The notes: generated from the letters alone by a model not told the origin. Counted from the stretch's first letter, positions 17,235 through 26,936 are shown. The stretch: DNA of 64,000 nt from Sporolactobacillus putidus (GCF_014647035.1 NZ_BMOK01000003.1:62001-126000), one strand, 5' to 3'. Numbers and translations are program-made.

Positions 17235-17275
17235 TTATACTATAAATACAAAATTTTTTAAAGATTATAGTATAA
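17235..17275. promoter_or_regulatory. paired AT-rich palindromes upstream of sleB
   Basis: TTATACTATAA (17235-17245) and TTATAGTATAA (17265-17275) are each palindromic around one central base and are exact reverse complements. Their centres are 30 bases apart. The second overlaps a weak sigma-G-like promoter (TAAATA 17243-17248, 17 bases, TATAGTA 17266-17272). They may be operators or the arms of an RNA hairpin. Confidence 0.45.
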
Positions 17276-17345
17276 GCACAACTAAGGCAACGCCCGCGCC
17301 AAAGGCTTAGCGAAGCCAAGTTTTCTAGTGAGGAGGAATAGGCAA

Positions 17346-18170
17346 TTGAGAAAATGTCTGACTCCAGGAGTTCTGGCTGCAATGCTTGTTTTGACAGGCA
17401 TTCTTCCAAATGACGGCTGGGTGACCGCTTTTTCAGATCAAGTGATCACACAAGGTGAATCGGGAGATGATGTGATTGAGCTTCAGGCGCGTCTGCAATA
17501 TATCGGCTTTTTTAAGGGAAAGATAGACGGACGATTCGGATATGGCACCTATTGGGCGCTTCGGGATTTCCAGCAGAAATACGGTCTTAACGTTGACGGG
17601 CAGGCGGGGGATTTAACCAAACAGAAACTGGTGAAAGCATCCAATTTCGATGCTGCTTTTGTTCACCAGAATCTTGAGGCAGGCAACGAATTCACTTATT
17701 TTGGCGGGGTGCCGCTGGATCAGCAGGTGAGAAAAAAAACAGGTACCCCGAATGCGACGAAAGAAAACCGCGTGTCGCAAGGAAGATACACGATGGACAA
17801 TCTGCCCCAGGGTTATTCGAAAGCTGATATCAACCTGATGGCGAATGCCGTTTATGGTGAGGCGCGCGGTGAACCCTACATCGGACAAGTCGCTGTTTCG
17901 GCCGTCATTCTCAATCGGGTGGCCGATCCGCGCTTCCCCAAAAATATTCCAGATGTCATCTTCCAGCCGGGAGCTTTTACAGCCGTTTCTGACGGACAGA
18001 TATGGCTGACACCCAATGAAACAGCAAAACGGGCGGTTCTTGACGCGATTAATGGCTGGGATCCGACTCATGGGGCGCTCTATTACTTTAATCCGGAAAC
18101 GGCAACTTCTGCGTGGATCTGGAGCCGTCCGCAGATCGAGAAAATTGGAAAACATATCTTCTGCAAATAA
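17346..18170 (+). CDS. sleB: Spore cortex-lytic enzyme SleB
   Basis: A 274-residue germination-specific cortex hydrolase. It has an N-terminal export signal (about residues 1-27, MRKCLTPGVLAAMLVLTGIL), a peptidoglycan-binding domain (about 33-95, GDDVIELQARLQYIGFF, KIDGRFGYGTYWALRDFQ) and a C-terminal hydrolase domain. The latter has MANAVYGEARGEPYIGQ with the catalytic Glu, AVILNRVADPRFP and ALYYFNP. The start is TTG 17346 behind GTGAGGAGGAAT; the frame is open to 17328 but that would use the ribosome binding site itself. ypeB follows after 12 bases. Forespore expression is expected. Confidence 0.93.
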   Translation: MRKCLTPGVLAAMLVLTGILPNDGWVTAFSDQVITQGESGDDVIELQARLQYIGFFKGKIDGRFGYGTYWALRDFQQKYGLNVDGQAGDLTKQKLVKASNFDAAFVHQNLEAGNEFTYFGGVPLDQQVRKKTGTPNATKENRVSQGRYTMDNLPQGYSKADINLMANAVYGEARGEPYIGQVAVSAVILNRVADPRFPKNIPDVIFQPGAFTAVSDGQIWLTPNETAKRAVLDAINGWDPTHGALYYFNPETATSAWIWSRPQIEKIGKHIFCK

Positions 18171-18182
18171 GGGGGGACTCGT

Positions 18183-19511
18183 ATGAAAAGTCGATTCTGG
18201 ATCATCCTCAGTTCTGTATTTGCAGCAGCCATGATTGCCTTCGGAATCTGGGGCGATCAGGAGCGCATGGCTAAAGACGCAGTGATGATTCAGGCAGAAA
18301 ATCAATATCAGCAGTCTTTTCATGAACTGACCTACTATGTTGATTCGCTTGAAAAGTCTCTTGGTATGTCGCTTGCCATGCATACCCGTGAAACAATGAG
18401 ACCGCAGCTGGTCGAAACATGGAGATTAAGCACACTAGCACACGGAGCAGCAAACCAGCTTCCGCTGACGCTGCTGCCTTTTAACAAGACCAATGAATTT
18501 CTTTCTCATGTCGGGGCGTTCAGCTATAAAACGGGGGTAAAGGCAACGAATGACCGTCCGCTTTCCGACAAAGAGTATGCGAGCCTGCAAAAACTTTATC
18601 GGGAATCGATGGGCATACGTCAGGGTCTCAGGGATATTCAGGAGAATGTGATGGCACGGCACCTGCGCTGGATGGACGTAGAATGGGCGCTTAAAACGAA
18701 AAAACAGAATCAGGACAACCAGGTGATTGACGGATTGAAACAAGTCGACGGTCAGGCGACCAGCTACACCCAGAGCTTCAGCCCTGAAAACCCGAGCAAT
18801 GCTGCGCTGAAGAAGAAAAGCTTAAAGAAACTGGAAGGTCCGGTGATGAATAAAAAAGAAGCTGCTTCCGCTTTAAAAAAATGGATGAACCTCACCGATG
18901 CCCGGACTTCAAAAATCAGTGAAACGGGAAAGGGCTCAAATATGGACGCCTACGAAGTAACCTTGCAAAACAAAGACCGTATACCAATTGAAGCGTCGGT
19001 GACCAGAAAAGGGGGACATGTGATCTGGTTCTTTGCCGACCGTCCTGTCGGAAAAGAAAAAATCAGTCTCTATGAAGCCGCAAACAGGGCCGGTGCTTTT
19101 TTAAAAAAGCATGGGCTGACCGGAATGGAGCTGACAAAAAAGGAACGTTATGATCGCACTGCTATTTTTACGTATGTCCTGAAAAGGAATAACATCCGTA
19201 TCTACCCTGCCTCGCTGAGACTTAAAGTAACGCTGGATAATGGAGAGGTGATCGCTTTTGATGAAACGGACTATTTATTCAATAAGTATGATCAGATACC
19301 GATGACACCTAAATTGTCGGCAAAAGCAGTCATGAAGCAGTTGAATCCGAAACTGGTTGTTCAGGAGTCTCATCTTGTCGTGTTTCAGAACCCTCTTTTA
19401 CAAAACGTACTTTGCTATGAATTTTTTGCTACAAGGGGGCAGGACACCTATCGCGTGCTGCTGAATGCCGAAAATGGAGATCAGGAAAAAGTTGAATTGT
19501 TGAGAAACTAG
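18183..19511 (+). CDS. ypeB: Germination protein YpeB
   Basis: A 442-residue protein needed for SleB to be placed and kept stable in the spore. It starts with a membrane anchor (residues 4-22, FWIILSSVFAAAMIAFGIW), then a helical region and repeated PepSY-like domains in the C-terminal half (for example KKEAASALKKWMNL, SLYEAANRAGAFLKKHG). The start is ATG 18183 after AAGGGGGGAC. It overlaps nothing and lies 12 bases after sleB, the usual sleB-ypeB operon. Confidence 0.92.
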   Translation: MKSRFWIILSSVFAAAMIAFGIWGDQERMAKDAVMIQAENQYQQSFHELTYYVDSLEKSLGMSLAMHTRETMRPQLVETWRLSTLAHGAANQLPLTLLPFNKTNEFLSHVGAFSYKTGVKATNDRPLSDKEYASLQKLYRESMGIRQGLRDIQENVMARHLRWMDVEWALKTKKQNQDNQVIDGLKQVDGQATSYTQSFSPENPSNAALKKKSLKKLEGPVMNKKEAASALKKWMNLTDARTSKISETGKGSNMDAYEVTLQNKDRIPIEASVTRKGGHVIWFFADRPVGKEKISLYEAANRAGAFLKKHGLTGMELTKKERYDRTAIFTYVLKRNNIRIYPASLRLKVTLDNGEVIAFDETDYLFNKYDQIPMTPKLSAKAVMKQLNPKLVVQESHLVVFQNPLLQNVLCYEFFATRGQDTYRVLLNAENGDQEKVELLRN

Positions 19512-19636
19512 GGGAGAGAAGACAAGATTTTTTCTTTCCTCTTTTTCATGTATAATAATGCGTAGAAAATGTTTGATCGGAGGACTATCCGCATTTTGGG
19601 ACAGCTGCAACGTCAGGAGCAGGGGGGAAGGCGCAG

Positions 19637-20323
19637 ATGGAATTAAAGGCGGGGGAAACTTTAATCTTGGAACACACGGACAGTTCCGGTCCGGTCAAAC
19701 GCTACAGGTGCAGAATTGCTGATGTTTCGCAGGATGCTCTAACCATTGATTATCCTGTCGATGAGAAAAGCGGCAGAACACCGGTGTTTATGAATGGAAC
19801 AAAATTTACGGCGAACTATGTGGAGAACGGCCGCGTTTATAGCTTCAAGGCAGTCTTTCTCCACAGGGTCCACGGTAAAATACCGATGATGCTTTTAAAA
19901 TTCGGAGGAGAAGATAGCCTAGAAAAGATTCAGCGGAGGGACTTTGTCCGTGTGGATGCCAACCTGGATATTGCCATTCATTCCGTTAATGGGGGATTCC
20001 GGCCTTTTTCCACACTCACGAGCGACATCGGCGGCGGCGGTACGTTGATCATCCTGCCGGAACATCTTGAAATCATTGAAGGAGATGAGGTTAAGATCTG
20101 GCTTTGTCTTCCTATGGCATCCGGAGAGAATGTATATCTGAGATTAAAGGGGAAAGTCGTCCGTATTTTTACTGATAAGAGAACCCATACAGACAGAGCT
20201 TCAATTCAGTTTATGCTTTCCGGGGACCGGGAACGGCAGCCGATTATCCGCTTCTGTTTTGAAAAACAGCTGGAGAACAGGAAAAAAATGATTGAGTGGA
20301 CGATGAACCACTCCCGCGGTTAA
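19637..20323 (+). CDS. ypfA: YpfA-like PilZ-domain protein (YcgR family)
   Basis: A 228-residue protein with a YcgR-like N-terminal domain (1-100) and a PilZ domain (about 100-210), which in B. subtilis YpfA binds cyclic di-GMP and brakes flagella. The first ligand motif is present (RRDFVRVD, RxxxR). The second, normally [D/N]xSxxG, reads DIGGGG, so the Ser is a Gly. Cyclic di-GMP binding may therefore be weaker. The start is ATG 19637 behind AGGGGGGAAGG. cmk follows closely, as in B. subtilis. Confidence 0.85.
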   Translation: MELKAGETLILEHTDSSGPVKRYRCRIADVSQDALTIDYPVDEKSGRTPVFMNGTKFTANYVENGRVYSFKAVFLHRVHGKIPMMLLKFGGEDSLEKIQRRDFVRVDANLDIAIHSVNGGFRPFSTLTSDIGGGGTLIILPEHLEIIEGDEVKIWLCLPMASGENVYLRLKGKVVRIFTDKRTHTDRASIQFMLSGDRERQPIIRFCFEKQLENRKKMIEWTMNHSRG

Positions 20324-20410
20324 TTGAAGCGCCGGATTTTCACTCACGGCTGTGTTATAGTTAGAAACATAAAAAGGCAACAGATCAGAGAGATTGGAGT
20401 CAGTTTGGAA

Positions 20411-21088
20411 ATGGAGAGGCTATTTCAAATCGCGATTGACGGCCCTGCCGCCGCGGGGAAGAGCACGGTCGCAAAGATTGTGGCGAAAGCTCTGGGTTTT
20501 GTGTATATCGATACGGGTGCCATGTATCGCTCGCTGACTTATAAGGCGCTGAAAACGGGTACCGATATGAAAAACGGTATTAAGTTAAAAGAATTACTGG
20601 ACGTTACGGATATCGTTCTAAAACATAGTGAGATCGGACAAAGAGTTTTTGTTGACGGAGAAGATGTCAGCGAAAGAATTCGGTATCCGGATGTGACGGC
20701 CCAGGTTTCGCTCGTTTCTTCGTTCGGAAAAGTCCGTACCGAGATGGTCCGCCGCCAGAGAAAACTGGCGGAACACTGCAGCGTCGTTATGGACGGTCGC
20801 GATATAGGGACGCACGTTCTTCCCAGGGCACAGGTTAAAATATTTCTGAAAGCTTCCGTCGACGAACGGGCGGTCCGGCGTTTCAGAGAAGAAGAACTGA
20901 AGGGGTTGCATCCTTCGATTCAAGCCTTGAGGGAAGCGATTGCCCTCAGAGACAAGAAGGATATGGAACGCACGATTTCCCCACTGGTTAAAGCCAAAGA
21001 TGCGATTGAGCTGGATACAACTTCTCTGTCCGTTGACGAGGTTGTTGATCGAATTCTCAATATAGCCAAGGAGAGGATTCGGCGTTGA
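20411..21088 (+). CDS. cmk: Cytidylate kinase
   Basis: A 225-residue kinase that phosphorylates CMP and dCMP. The P-loop is IDGPAAAGKSTVAK near residue 9. YIDTGAMYRSLTYKAL, VDGEDVSERIR, MDGRDIGTHVLP and the lid region RAVRRFREEE are also seen. I chose ATG 20411 because it gives the family N-terminus; TTG 20405 is also possible with GGAG at 20396-20399. The TGA stop overlaps the TTG start of plsC. Confidence 0.93.
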   Translation: MERLFQIAIDGPAAAGKSTVAKIVAKALGFVYIDTGAMYRSLTYKALKTGTDMKNGIKLKELLDVTDIVLKHSEIGQRVFVDGEDVSERIRYPDVTAQVSLVSSFGKVRTEMVRRQRKLAEHCSVVMDGRDIGTHVLPRAQVKIFLKASVDERAVRRFREEELKGLHPSIQALREAIALRDKKDMERTISPLVKAKDAIELDTTSLSVDEVVDRILNIAKERIRR

Positions 21089-21672
21089 GCATTTATTCAA
21101 TCGGCAAGCCGTTAGTTGCTCTTTTTTATAAACTTTACTTTCGAGTTACTGTAGAAGGGCAGGAAAATATTCCTGATCGCGGGAGCGTACTTTTCTGTTG
21201 CAATCACAGATCCAATTTTGATCCTCCGCTTATCGGTATTTCAATTGCCAGGGATTTAAGTTTTGTCGCAAAGGAAGAGCTGTTTGAAATTCCTTTATTC
21301 GGCAGACTTTTGAGGCATCTGCATGCTTTTCCGATCCGGCGCGGTACAGGCGATCGCGGCGCACTTCGCGTAGCCGTACGGCTGCTCGGAGAAGGACACA
21401 CGCTTCTTATTTTTCCGGAAGGCACGCGCAACCGCAGCAGCAATCGTTTGCAAAAAGGGCTGTCCGGCGCAGGGTTTTTTGCTCTTAAGACCGACGCGGT
21501 CGTTATTCCCTGCGCGATAATCGGGCAATATAAATTCCGCGGGAAGATAAAAGTCGTATTCGGTCCGCCGATCGATACTGCCTCCATGAAGTCCGAGAAA
21601 CTAAGATCGACGGAGGCATCCGCTGTTATCATGGAACATATCCTGCAGCTGCTGGATCAACATGGAAAGTGA
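21085..21672 (+). CDS. plsC: 1-acyl-sn-glycerol-3-phosphate acyltransferase
   Basis: A 195-residue acyltransferase that makes phosphatidic acid from lysophosphatidic acid at the membrane. The catalytic HX4D motif is NHRSNFDPPLIG, and the acceptor-binding motif is FPEGTRNRSS. IRRGTGDRGAL lies between them. The TTG start overlaps the cmk stop (TTGA), so it is coupled to cmk translation. The same order is known in B. subtilis. Confidence 0.92.
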   Translation: MSIYSIGKPLVALFYKLYFRVTVEGQENIPDRGSVLFCCNHRSNFDPPLIGISIARDLSFVAKEELFEIPLFGRLLRHLHAFPIRRGTGDRGALRVAVRLLGEGHTLLIFPEGTRNRSSNRLQKGLSGAGFFALKTDAVVIPCAIIGQYKFRGKIKVVFGPPIDTASMKSEKLRSTEASAVIMEHILQLLDQHGK

Positions 21673-21768
21673 CGATTCCTGCGAGTACATCTGCTTGACA
21701 AAACAGTCTATTTGTAAGAAGTTAAGAGTAAGATATTCGTGTTTTGTAATTAAAGGGGGTCCCTGAGG

Positions 21769-22929
21769 ATGGTTGAGGAAGTTAATAATGAAATGGCATC
21801 TTTTGATGCATTGAAAGTAGGAGACGTAGTCAGCGGTAAAGTTACCAAAGCAGAAGAAAAACATGCATTAATAGATGTAGGATATAAAGTCGACGGCATT
21901 TTGCCTATCAGTGAGCTGTCCAGCCTGCATGTGGAGAAAGTGACGGATTTGCTTCATGAAGGCGATGAAGTGACCGTTAAAGTGACGAAGCTTGAGGATG
22001 ATGAACTCGTTCTGTCCAAGCGGGAAGTTGACGCCGACAATGCGTGGGGCGATCTGGAACAGAAGTTTCAGGATAAAACAACTTTTTCCGTTGAAATAGC
22101 AGACGTTGTTAAAGGCGGGCTCGTCGTTGATCTTGGTGTGCGCGGTTTTATTCCTGCGTCACTTGTTGAACGGCACTTTGTAGAGGACTTCAGTGATTAT
22201 AAGGGCAAACCGCTTGACGTAAAAATAGTCGAACTTGACCGCGAAAAGAGGAAAGTGATCCTGTCACACCGCGCTGTTCTGGACGACGAAGCGGATAAGA
22301 AAAAGGAAAGGACGCTTGAAAGCATTAAAGAAGGCGACATCATCGAAGGAACTGTTCAGCGTCTGACGGATTTCGGCGCGTTTGTCGATATAGGCGGTGT
22401 CGATGGGCTGGTTCATATTTCACAACTCGCACACTACCGTGTTGAAACTCCGTCCGAGGTTGTTTCCGAAGGGGACAAAGTCAAGGTCAAAGTGCTCTCA
22501 GTTGATCCTGAGAACGAACGTATTTCCTTGTCAATCAAGGCGACTCAACCGGGACCGTGGGAAACGGCCAAAGAAAAAATCCATACGGGTGATGTGCTGG
22601 AAGGCAAAGTCAAACGTCTCGTTCCGTTCGGCGCATTTGTAGAGCTTGTTCCGGGAGTTGAAGGTCTTGTGCATATTTCCGAGATTTCGCATACCCATAT
22701 CGGAACACCGGATGAGGTACTGTCTGAAAACCAGACAATCAAGGTCAAAGTACTTGATGTTAATTTTGGGGATCAGCGTGTATCGCTCAGCATCAAGGCT
22801 CTTGAAAACGAAGCGGCTGAAGAGAAGCATACTGAGACTCAGCAAGAGACGGCGAGAGATATTGATGAATCGACATCCGGTTTTTCGCTCGGCGATATGA
22901 TCGGCGATCAGCTCAAGAAGTACAAATAA
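21769..22929 (+). CDS. ypfD: S1-domain RNA-binding protein YpfD (RpsA homologue)
   Basis: A 386-residue protein with four S1 RNA-binding domains (about residues 13-83, 100-168, 185-256, 272-343), shown by repeats such as GDVVSGKVTKAEEKHALIDV, RLTDFGAFVDIGGVDGLVHI and RLVPFGAFVELVPGVEGLVH. Enteric S1 has six domains; four is usual in Bacilli. The start is ATG 21769 after AAAGGGGGTCC. It is monocistronic, with a terminator behind it. Its exact role in Bacilli is unclear. Confidence 0.9.
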   Translation: MVEEVNNEMASFDALKVGDVVSGKVTKAEEKHALIDVGYKVDGILPISELSSLHVEKVTDLLHEGDEVTVKVTKLEDDELVLSKREVDADNAWGDLEQKFQDKTTFSVEIADVVKGGLVVDLGVRGFIPASLVERHFVEDFSDYKGKPLDVKIVELDREKRKVILSHRAVLDDEADKKKERTLESIKEGDIIEGTVQRLTDFGAFVDIGGVDGLVHISQLAHYRVETPSEVVSEGDKVKVKVLSVDPENERISLSIKATQPGPWETAKEKIHTGDVLEGKVKRLVPFGAFVELVPGVEGLVHISEISHTHIGTPDEVLSENQTIKVKVLDVNFGDQRVSLSIKALENEAAEEKHTETQQETARDIDESTSGFSLGDMIGDQLKKYK

Positions 22930-22947
22930 TTTTCAAGTGAAATAAAG

Positions 22948-22996
22948 AGCGGAAAAAGAGGGGTATCTGCTGATTCCTTCTTTTTCCGCTTTTTTA
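22948..22996 (+). terminator. terminator after ypfD
   Basis: AGCGGAAAAAGA (22948-22959) pairs with TCTTTTTCCGCT (22979-22990), followed by T5. The loop has 19 bases. Confidence 0.85.
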
Positions 22997-23145
22997 ACGC
23001 GTTTTCAACAGTGCGGCCCGATACGATGTTTCAGGATTCCGAACGGCCCACATTGAGCGCCATCTGTTTTTTTGGTAATATGGATAAGCGAACAGGATCC
23101 GCACGCTTGCAGATTAACGATAAGTTATTTCCATTTTGGACGTTG

Positions 23146-23190
23146 TGCTCCCATGTTTTATCCAGAAGCAGCTAACGACACGTGGGAGCA
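23146..23190 (+). promoter_or_regulatory. structured leader upstream of der
   Basis: TGCTCCCA (23146-23153) pairs with TGGGAGCA (23183-23190), extended by TGT/ACA around a two-base bulge. A second small hairpin AGGAG/CTCCT follows near 23197-23209. No T-run follows, so it is not a plain terminator. The 280-base gap between the ypfD terminator and der holds no gene. Confidence 0.4.
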
Positions 23191-23275
23191 GAGAACAGGA
23201 GCCTCTCCTTTAACTTTAGAAGGAAGGGTTTCTTTTATGAAAAAAGTAAAGCGCATTCCATTAAGGAGGAAATTT

Positions 23276-24592
23276 ATGTCAAAACCAACTGTGGCCATAG
23301 TCGGGCGCCCGAATGTCGGGAAGTCAACGATATTCAACCGGATTGTCGGCGGACGGACGGCTATTGTTGAGGACAGGCCCGGCGTGACACGTGACCGGCT
23401 TTACGGTAACGGGACGTGGCTGGACCATGAATTTCATGTGATTGATACGGGCGGCATAGATATCGGTGATGAACCGTTGCTCATGCAAATGAAAGCACAG
23501 GCTGAAATTGCGATTGAAGAGTCGGATGTCATTCTTTTTATCGTAGACGGCAAAACGGGTCTGACTGAAGCCGACGAAGAAGTGGCACGTATTTTAAGAC
23601 GATCCCAAAAGCCTGTAGTGCTTGGTGTCAACAAATTGGACAATACCAAGATCCGGGATCAGAAGTATGAATTTTATTCGCTTGGACTGGGCGACCCTTA
23701 TGGTATTTCCGGTGCACACGGGCTTGGACTAGGCGATCTGCTGGATCAGGTCATCAAAGATTTTCCTGATGAAAAAGACGCACCGGAAGACGAAAATGCC
23801 ATTCGATTTACACTGATCGGCCGTCCGAATGTTGGGAAATCTTCGCTTGTTAATGCGATTCTCGGGAAAGAACGTGTCATTGTCAGCGACCTTGCCGGGA
23901 CGACACGCGATGCGATTGACACTCCGTTTTCCCGGGACGGTCAGACCTATGTCATCGTGGATACGGCCGGCATTCGCCGCCGCGGAAAAATTTATGAGAA
24001 GACGGAAAAATACAGCGTGCTGCGCGCGCAGCGTGCGATCGAAGAATCGGACGTCGTTCTCGTCCTGATAAATGGAGAAGAAGGCATCATTGAACAGGAT
24101 AAGAAAATTGCGGGCATCGCGCATGACGCGGGACGTGCGGTCATTATCGTGGTCAACAAATGGGACGCCGTGAATAAAGATGATAAGACCATGGACAAGT
24201 TCAGAAAAAAAATTCGGGACGAGTTCCAGTTTATTAGCTACGCGCCGATCGTTTTTCTGTCCGCCTTGACAAAACAGCGTCTTCCACAGCTTCTTCCGAT
24301 GATTCAGCAGGTTGCCGAAAATCATAGCCTTCGCGTACAGACAAGCCTTCTGAATGACTGTATCATGGATACGGTAGCGATGACACCGCCGCCTTCCGAC
24401 AAGGGCAGACGCTTGAAAATTTATTATGCCACACAGGTAGCTGTCCGGCCGCCGGTATTTATTTTATTTGTGAACGATCCGGAGCTTCTTCATTTTTCAT
24501 ACATCCGTCATATCGAAAACCGAATCAGAGAAACATTTGGTTTTGTCGGAACGCCTATTAAAATTTTGTCCCGCAAAAAAAACGAACAATAG
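23276..24592 (+). CDS. der: Ribosome biogenesis GTPase Der (EngA)
   Basis: A 438-residue protein with two tandem GTPase domains and a C-terminal KH-like domain, needed for 50S subunit assembly. G1 motifs GRPNVGKS occur near residues 9 and 182. DTGG and DTAG (G3) and NKLD and NKWD (G4) are visible. The start is ATG 23276, with AAGGAGG at 23263-23269. An in-frame ATG at 23237 with GAAGGAAGG before it would add 13 basic residues ([13 protein letters not shown]); I think it less likely. plsY follows after six bases. Confidence 0.93.
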   Translation: MSKPTVAIVGRPNVGKSTIFNRIVGGRTAIVEDRPGVTRDRLYGNGTWLDHEFHVIDTGGIDIGDEPLLMQMKAQAEIAIEESDVILFIVDGKTGLTEADEEVARILRRSQKPVVLGVNKLDNTKIRDQKYEFYSLGLGDPYGISGAHGLGLGDLLDQVIKDFPDEKDAPEDENAIRFTLIGRPNVGKSSLVNAILGKERVIVSDLAGTTRDAIDTPFSRDGQTYVIVDTAGIRRRGKIYEKTEKYSVLRAQRAIEESDVVLVLINGEEGIIEQDKKIAGIAHDAGRAVIIVVNKWDAVNKDDKTMDKFRKKIRDEFQFISYAPIVFLSALTKQRLPQLLPMIQQVAENHSLRVQTSLLNDCIMDTVAMTPPPSDKGRRLKIYYATQVAVRPPVFILFVNDPELLHFSYIRHIENRIRETFGFVGTPIKILSRKKNEQ

Positions 24593-24607
24593 AGAGGGAT
24601 GCATCCA

Positions 24608-25210
24608 GTGTTGACGGTTGTGTCGGTTATCGTTTCTTATCTCATCGGAGCAATTAGTTTCAGCTATCTGATTACGAAGAAGATTAAAAAGATCGATATT
24701 AGAAAGACGGGAAGCGGCAATGCGGGAGCGACAAATACACTGCGTGTTCTCGGTGTGGGTCCAGCGATCGGAGTTCTGATTCTGGACGTCATGAAGGGAG
24801 TCGCTGCCGTATTAATCGCCAGGTCGTTCGGCCTTACAGACTGGGCGGTTGCGCTCTCAGGGCTGTTTGCCGTCATTGGCCACGACTTTCCTGTATATTA
24901 CGGATTCAAAGGCGGAAAAGGCGTCGCCACTACGATCGGCGTGTTTTTCATGATTATGCCGTTTGACGCGCTTATGGCGGGAATCATTACGATTCTGATC
25001 ATCGTGATCAGCCGTTTTGTGTCCGTCGGTTCACTTTTTTTCCTTCTTTTCACGCCTGTGCTCGGCTGTATTCTCGGTAACTATTCGCCAGCTGTCCTGG
25101 CCGCAGTTTTTCTGATCACAGCGCTGGGTTATTATCAGCACAGAGGAAATATTACCCGTCTCCTGCATGGGAAAGAAAATAAGATTGGCCGAAAAAAGTC
25201 ACAGGCCTGA
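24608..25210 (+). CDS. plsY: Glycerol-3-phosphate acyltransferase PlsY
   Basis: A 200-residue membrane enzyme that moves the acyl group from acyl-phosphate to glycerol 3-phosphate. It has about five membrane helices and the motifs GSGNAGATNTLRVLG (phosphate binding), VIGHDFPVYYGFKGGKGVAT and YYQHRGNITRLL. The start is GTG 24608 or TTG 24611, about ten bases after AGAGAGGG; the ATG at 24599 lies too close to that site. It is followed by gpsA, so two steps of phospholipid synthesis are neighbours here. Confidence 0.9.
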   Translation: MLTVVSVIVSYLIGAISFSYLITKKIKKIDIRKTGSGNAGATNTLRVLGVGPAIGVLILDVMKGVAAVLIARSFGLTDWAVALSGLFAVIGHDFPVYYGFKGGKGVATTIGVFFMIMPFDALMAGIITILIIVISRFVSVGSLFFLLFTPVLGCILGNYSPAVLAAVFLITALGYYQHRGNITRLLHGKENKIGRKKSQA

Positions 25211-25302
25211 GAGCCTTTGCACCGCACAGGCAAGAGGTATGATTCAAAAGTTTTTAGAAACGGCAGCGAACGGATCAGGGTTAAAAAGGGGAGGCAGCTG
25301 AA

Positions 25303-26346
25303 ATGAGAAATATTGCCGTAATTGGTGCGGGAAGCTGGGGAACGGCCCTCTCCATGGTTTTGGCGGATAACGGTTATTCTGTCCGCTTGTGGAGCCATCG
25401 CCGTGAGCAGGCGGATGAAATCAACGAGAGACATATAAACGGGAAGTATCTTCCGGGTATCATGCTTCCCAAAAACGTGGCGGGAACACATGACCTTGAA
25501 GCTGCGCTTGACGGGGCGAACGCTGTACTTCTTGTTGTTCCGGCAAAGGCAATGAGAGAAGTGCTGGGCAGGGTTCGCGAGCACCTGGCCGGACCGATGC
25601 TCTTTATCCACGGCGTCAAAGGCATCGAACCGGGAACATTCAAGCGGATGTCGGAAGTCATTGAAGAAGAAATTCCGAAGAAGTTCAGGAAAGCTGTGGT
25701 TGTTCTTTCCGGCCCGAGCCACGCTGAAGAAGTTTCTCTGCGTCACCCTACAACGGTGGCCGTCGCGTCAGTCAATACAGCGGCCGCGAAAAAGGCTCAG
25801 GATCTATTCTTTAATCACTATTTTCGTGTGTACACAAATGAAGACATCGTTGGCGTTGAAATTGGCGGCGCATTGAAAAATATCATCGCGCTGGGAGCCG
25901 GCATATCCGACGGCCTTGGATACGGCGATAATGCGAAAGCCGCTCTGATTACACGCGGATTGGCGGAAATCTCGCGGCTCGGAACGAAATTGGGCGCGCG
26001 CCCGCTCACTTTCATCGGCCTCACCGGTATGGGGGATCTGATTGTGACGTGTACGAGCGTCCACAGCCGGAACTGGCGTGCGGGAAACCTTCTCGGCAAG
26101 GGGCGGAAACTCAGCGAAGTTCTCAGCGAAATGGGAATGGTAGTTGAAGGCGTGCGGACGGCCGAGGCGGCTTATGCCTTATCAAAACGTGAAAAAGTCG
26201 AGATGCCGATTACAGAGGCGATCTATCAAGTGCTGTTTGAAAACAAGAACCCGAAAGAAGCGGTCGATGAATTGATGGGGCGGGATAAAAAGGATGAAAT
26301 CGCCGCATTATCGGAAAGCCTTTCTGACCCAGCTCCGCACGATTGA
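25303..26346 (+). CDS. gpsA: Glycerol-3-phosphate dehydrogenase [NAD(P)+]
   Basis: A 347-residue enzyme that reduces dihydroxyacetone phosphate to glycerol 3-phosphate for lipid synthesis. The dinucleotide motif [10 protein letters not shown] is at residues 7-16. [11 protein letters not shown], the catalytic-Lys region [16 protein letters not shown] and [14 protein letters not shown] are present. The start is ATG 25303 after AAAGGGGAGG. The gene lies between plsY and spoVIF, just before spoIVA as in B. subtilis. Confidence 0.95.
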   Translation: MRNIAVIGAGSWGTALSMVLADNGYSVRLWSHRREQADEINERHINGKYLPGIMLPKNVAGTHDLEAALDGANAVLLVVPAKAMREVLGRVREHLAGPMLFIHGVKGIEPGTFKRMSEVIEEEIPKKFRKAVVVLSGPSHAEEVSLRHPTTVAVASVNTAAAKKAQDLFFNHYFRVYTNEDIVGVEIGGALKNIIALGAGISDGLGYGDNAKAALITRGLAEISRLGTKLGARPLTFIGLTGMGDLIVTCTSVHSRNWRAGNLLGKGRKLSEVLSEMGMVVEGVRTAEAAYALSKREKVEMPITEAIYQVLFENKNPKEAVDELMGRDKKDEIAALSESLSDPAPHD

Positions 26347-26415
26347 TCCTTTGCTCGCACCTCATTTTTTTTCTCGCATAGGATGTAAGGAATGCAGGGA
26401 AAAGGAGGACGTTCA

Positions 26416-26679
26416 TTGGATTCAAAAAATCCTTTTTTTGATAACATCGAGAAGAAGACGCATGTGAAGAAAGAGGACATTTTTGCAATCGCTGAATCTG
26501 TGTCAAACGCTGATTTCAGCGATCCCGAAGTAGTCAGAAAGCTCATCGCCCGAATTGGAAGGACAGCCGGTGTCCCGGTTTCAAAAGAGAAGGAAGAGGC
26601 TATTGTCAAAGCGATTACGTCGGGCAATATGCCTAGCAATTTCTCGTCCCTGTCAAAAATGTTCGGCCCAAAGAAGTAA
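26416..26679 (+). CDS. spoVIF: Stage VI sporulation protein F-like small protein
   Basis: An 87-residue protein starting MDSKNPFFDNIEKKTHVKKE and containing DPEVVRKLIARIGRTAGVPV and ITSGNMPSN, which fits the SpoVIF (YjcC) family, a mother-cell protein for coat assembly. The start is TTG 26416, eight bases after AAAGGAGG. The frame is open 24 bases further up but lacks a site there. In B. subtilis the homologue lies elsewhere, so the location next to spoIVA is of interest. Confidence 0.8.
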   Translation: MDSKNPFFDNIEKKTHVKKEDIFAIAESVSNADFSDPEVVRKLIARIGRTAGVPVSKEKEEAIVKAITSGNMPSNFSSLSKMFGPKK

Positions 26680-26783
26680 CATTGGGCCGTCGTCAGCGGC
26701 AAAATGCATAGGAATAGCATACGTTATAGCGTGCGTCAATCATTCTGCAAGAGCTGAGTGGCGTGGAAGGATTTAGTCATGCC

Positions 26784-26817
26784 GGGAGAAAACAATCTGT
26801 TTTCTCCCGCTTTTTTA
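26784..26817 (+). terminator. terminator after spoVIF
   Basis: GGGAGAAAACA (26784-26794) pairs with TGTTTTCTCCC (26798-26808) with a three-base loop, then T6. Confidence 0.85.
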
Positions 26818-26936
26818 TAAACAATAGGCATAAAACAACATTCGGACAATATTTTTAAATAGGGAAAGGCCGCCTAATTTCTGACTGCCGGGCCTCCCGG
26901 CCATAGAACGGCGCGTCAGAAGACGCCAATTCATTG

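Noticed and set aside
17613-18383. 256-codon minus-strand frame across sleB and ypeB
   Set aside because: Runs through two well-identified plus-strand genes and has no recognisable domain.
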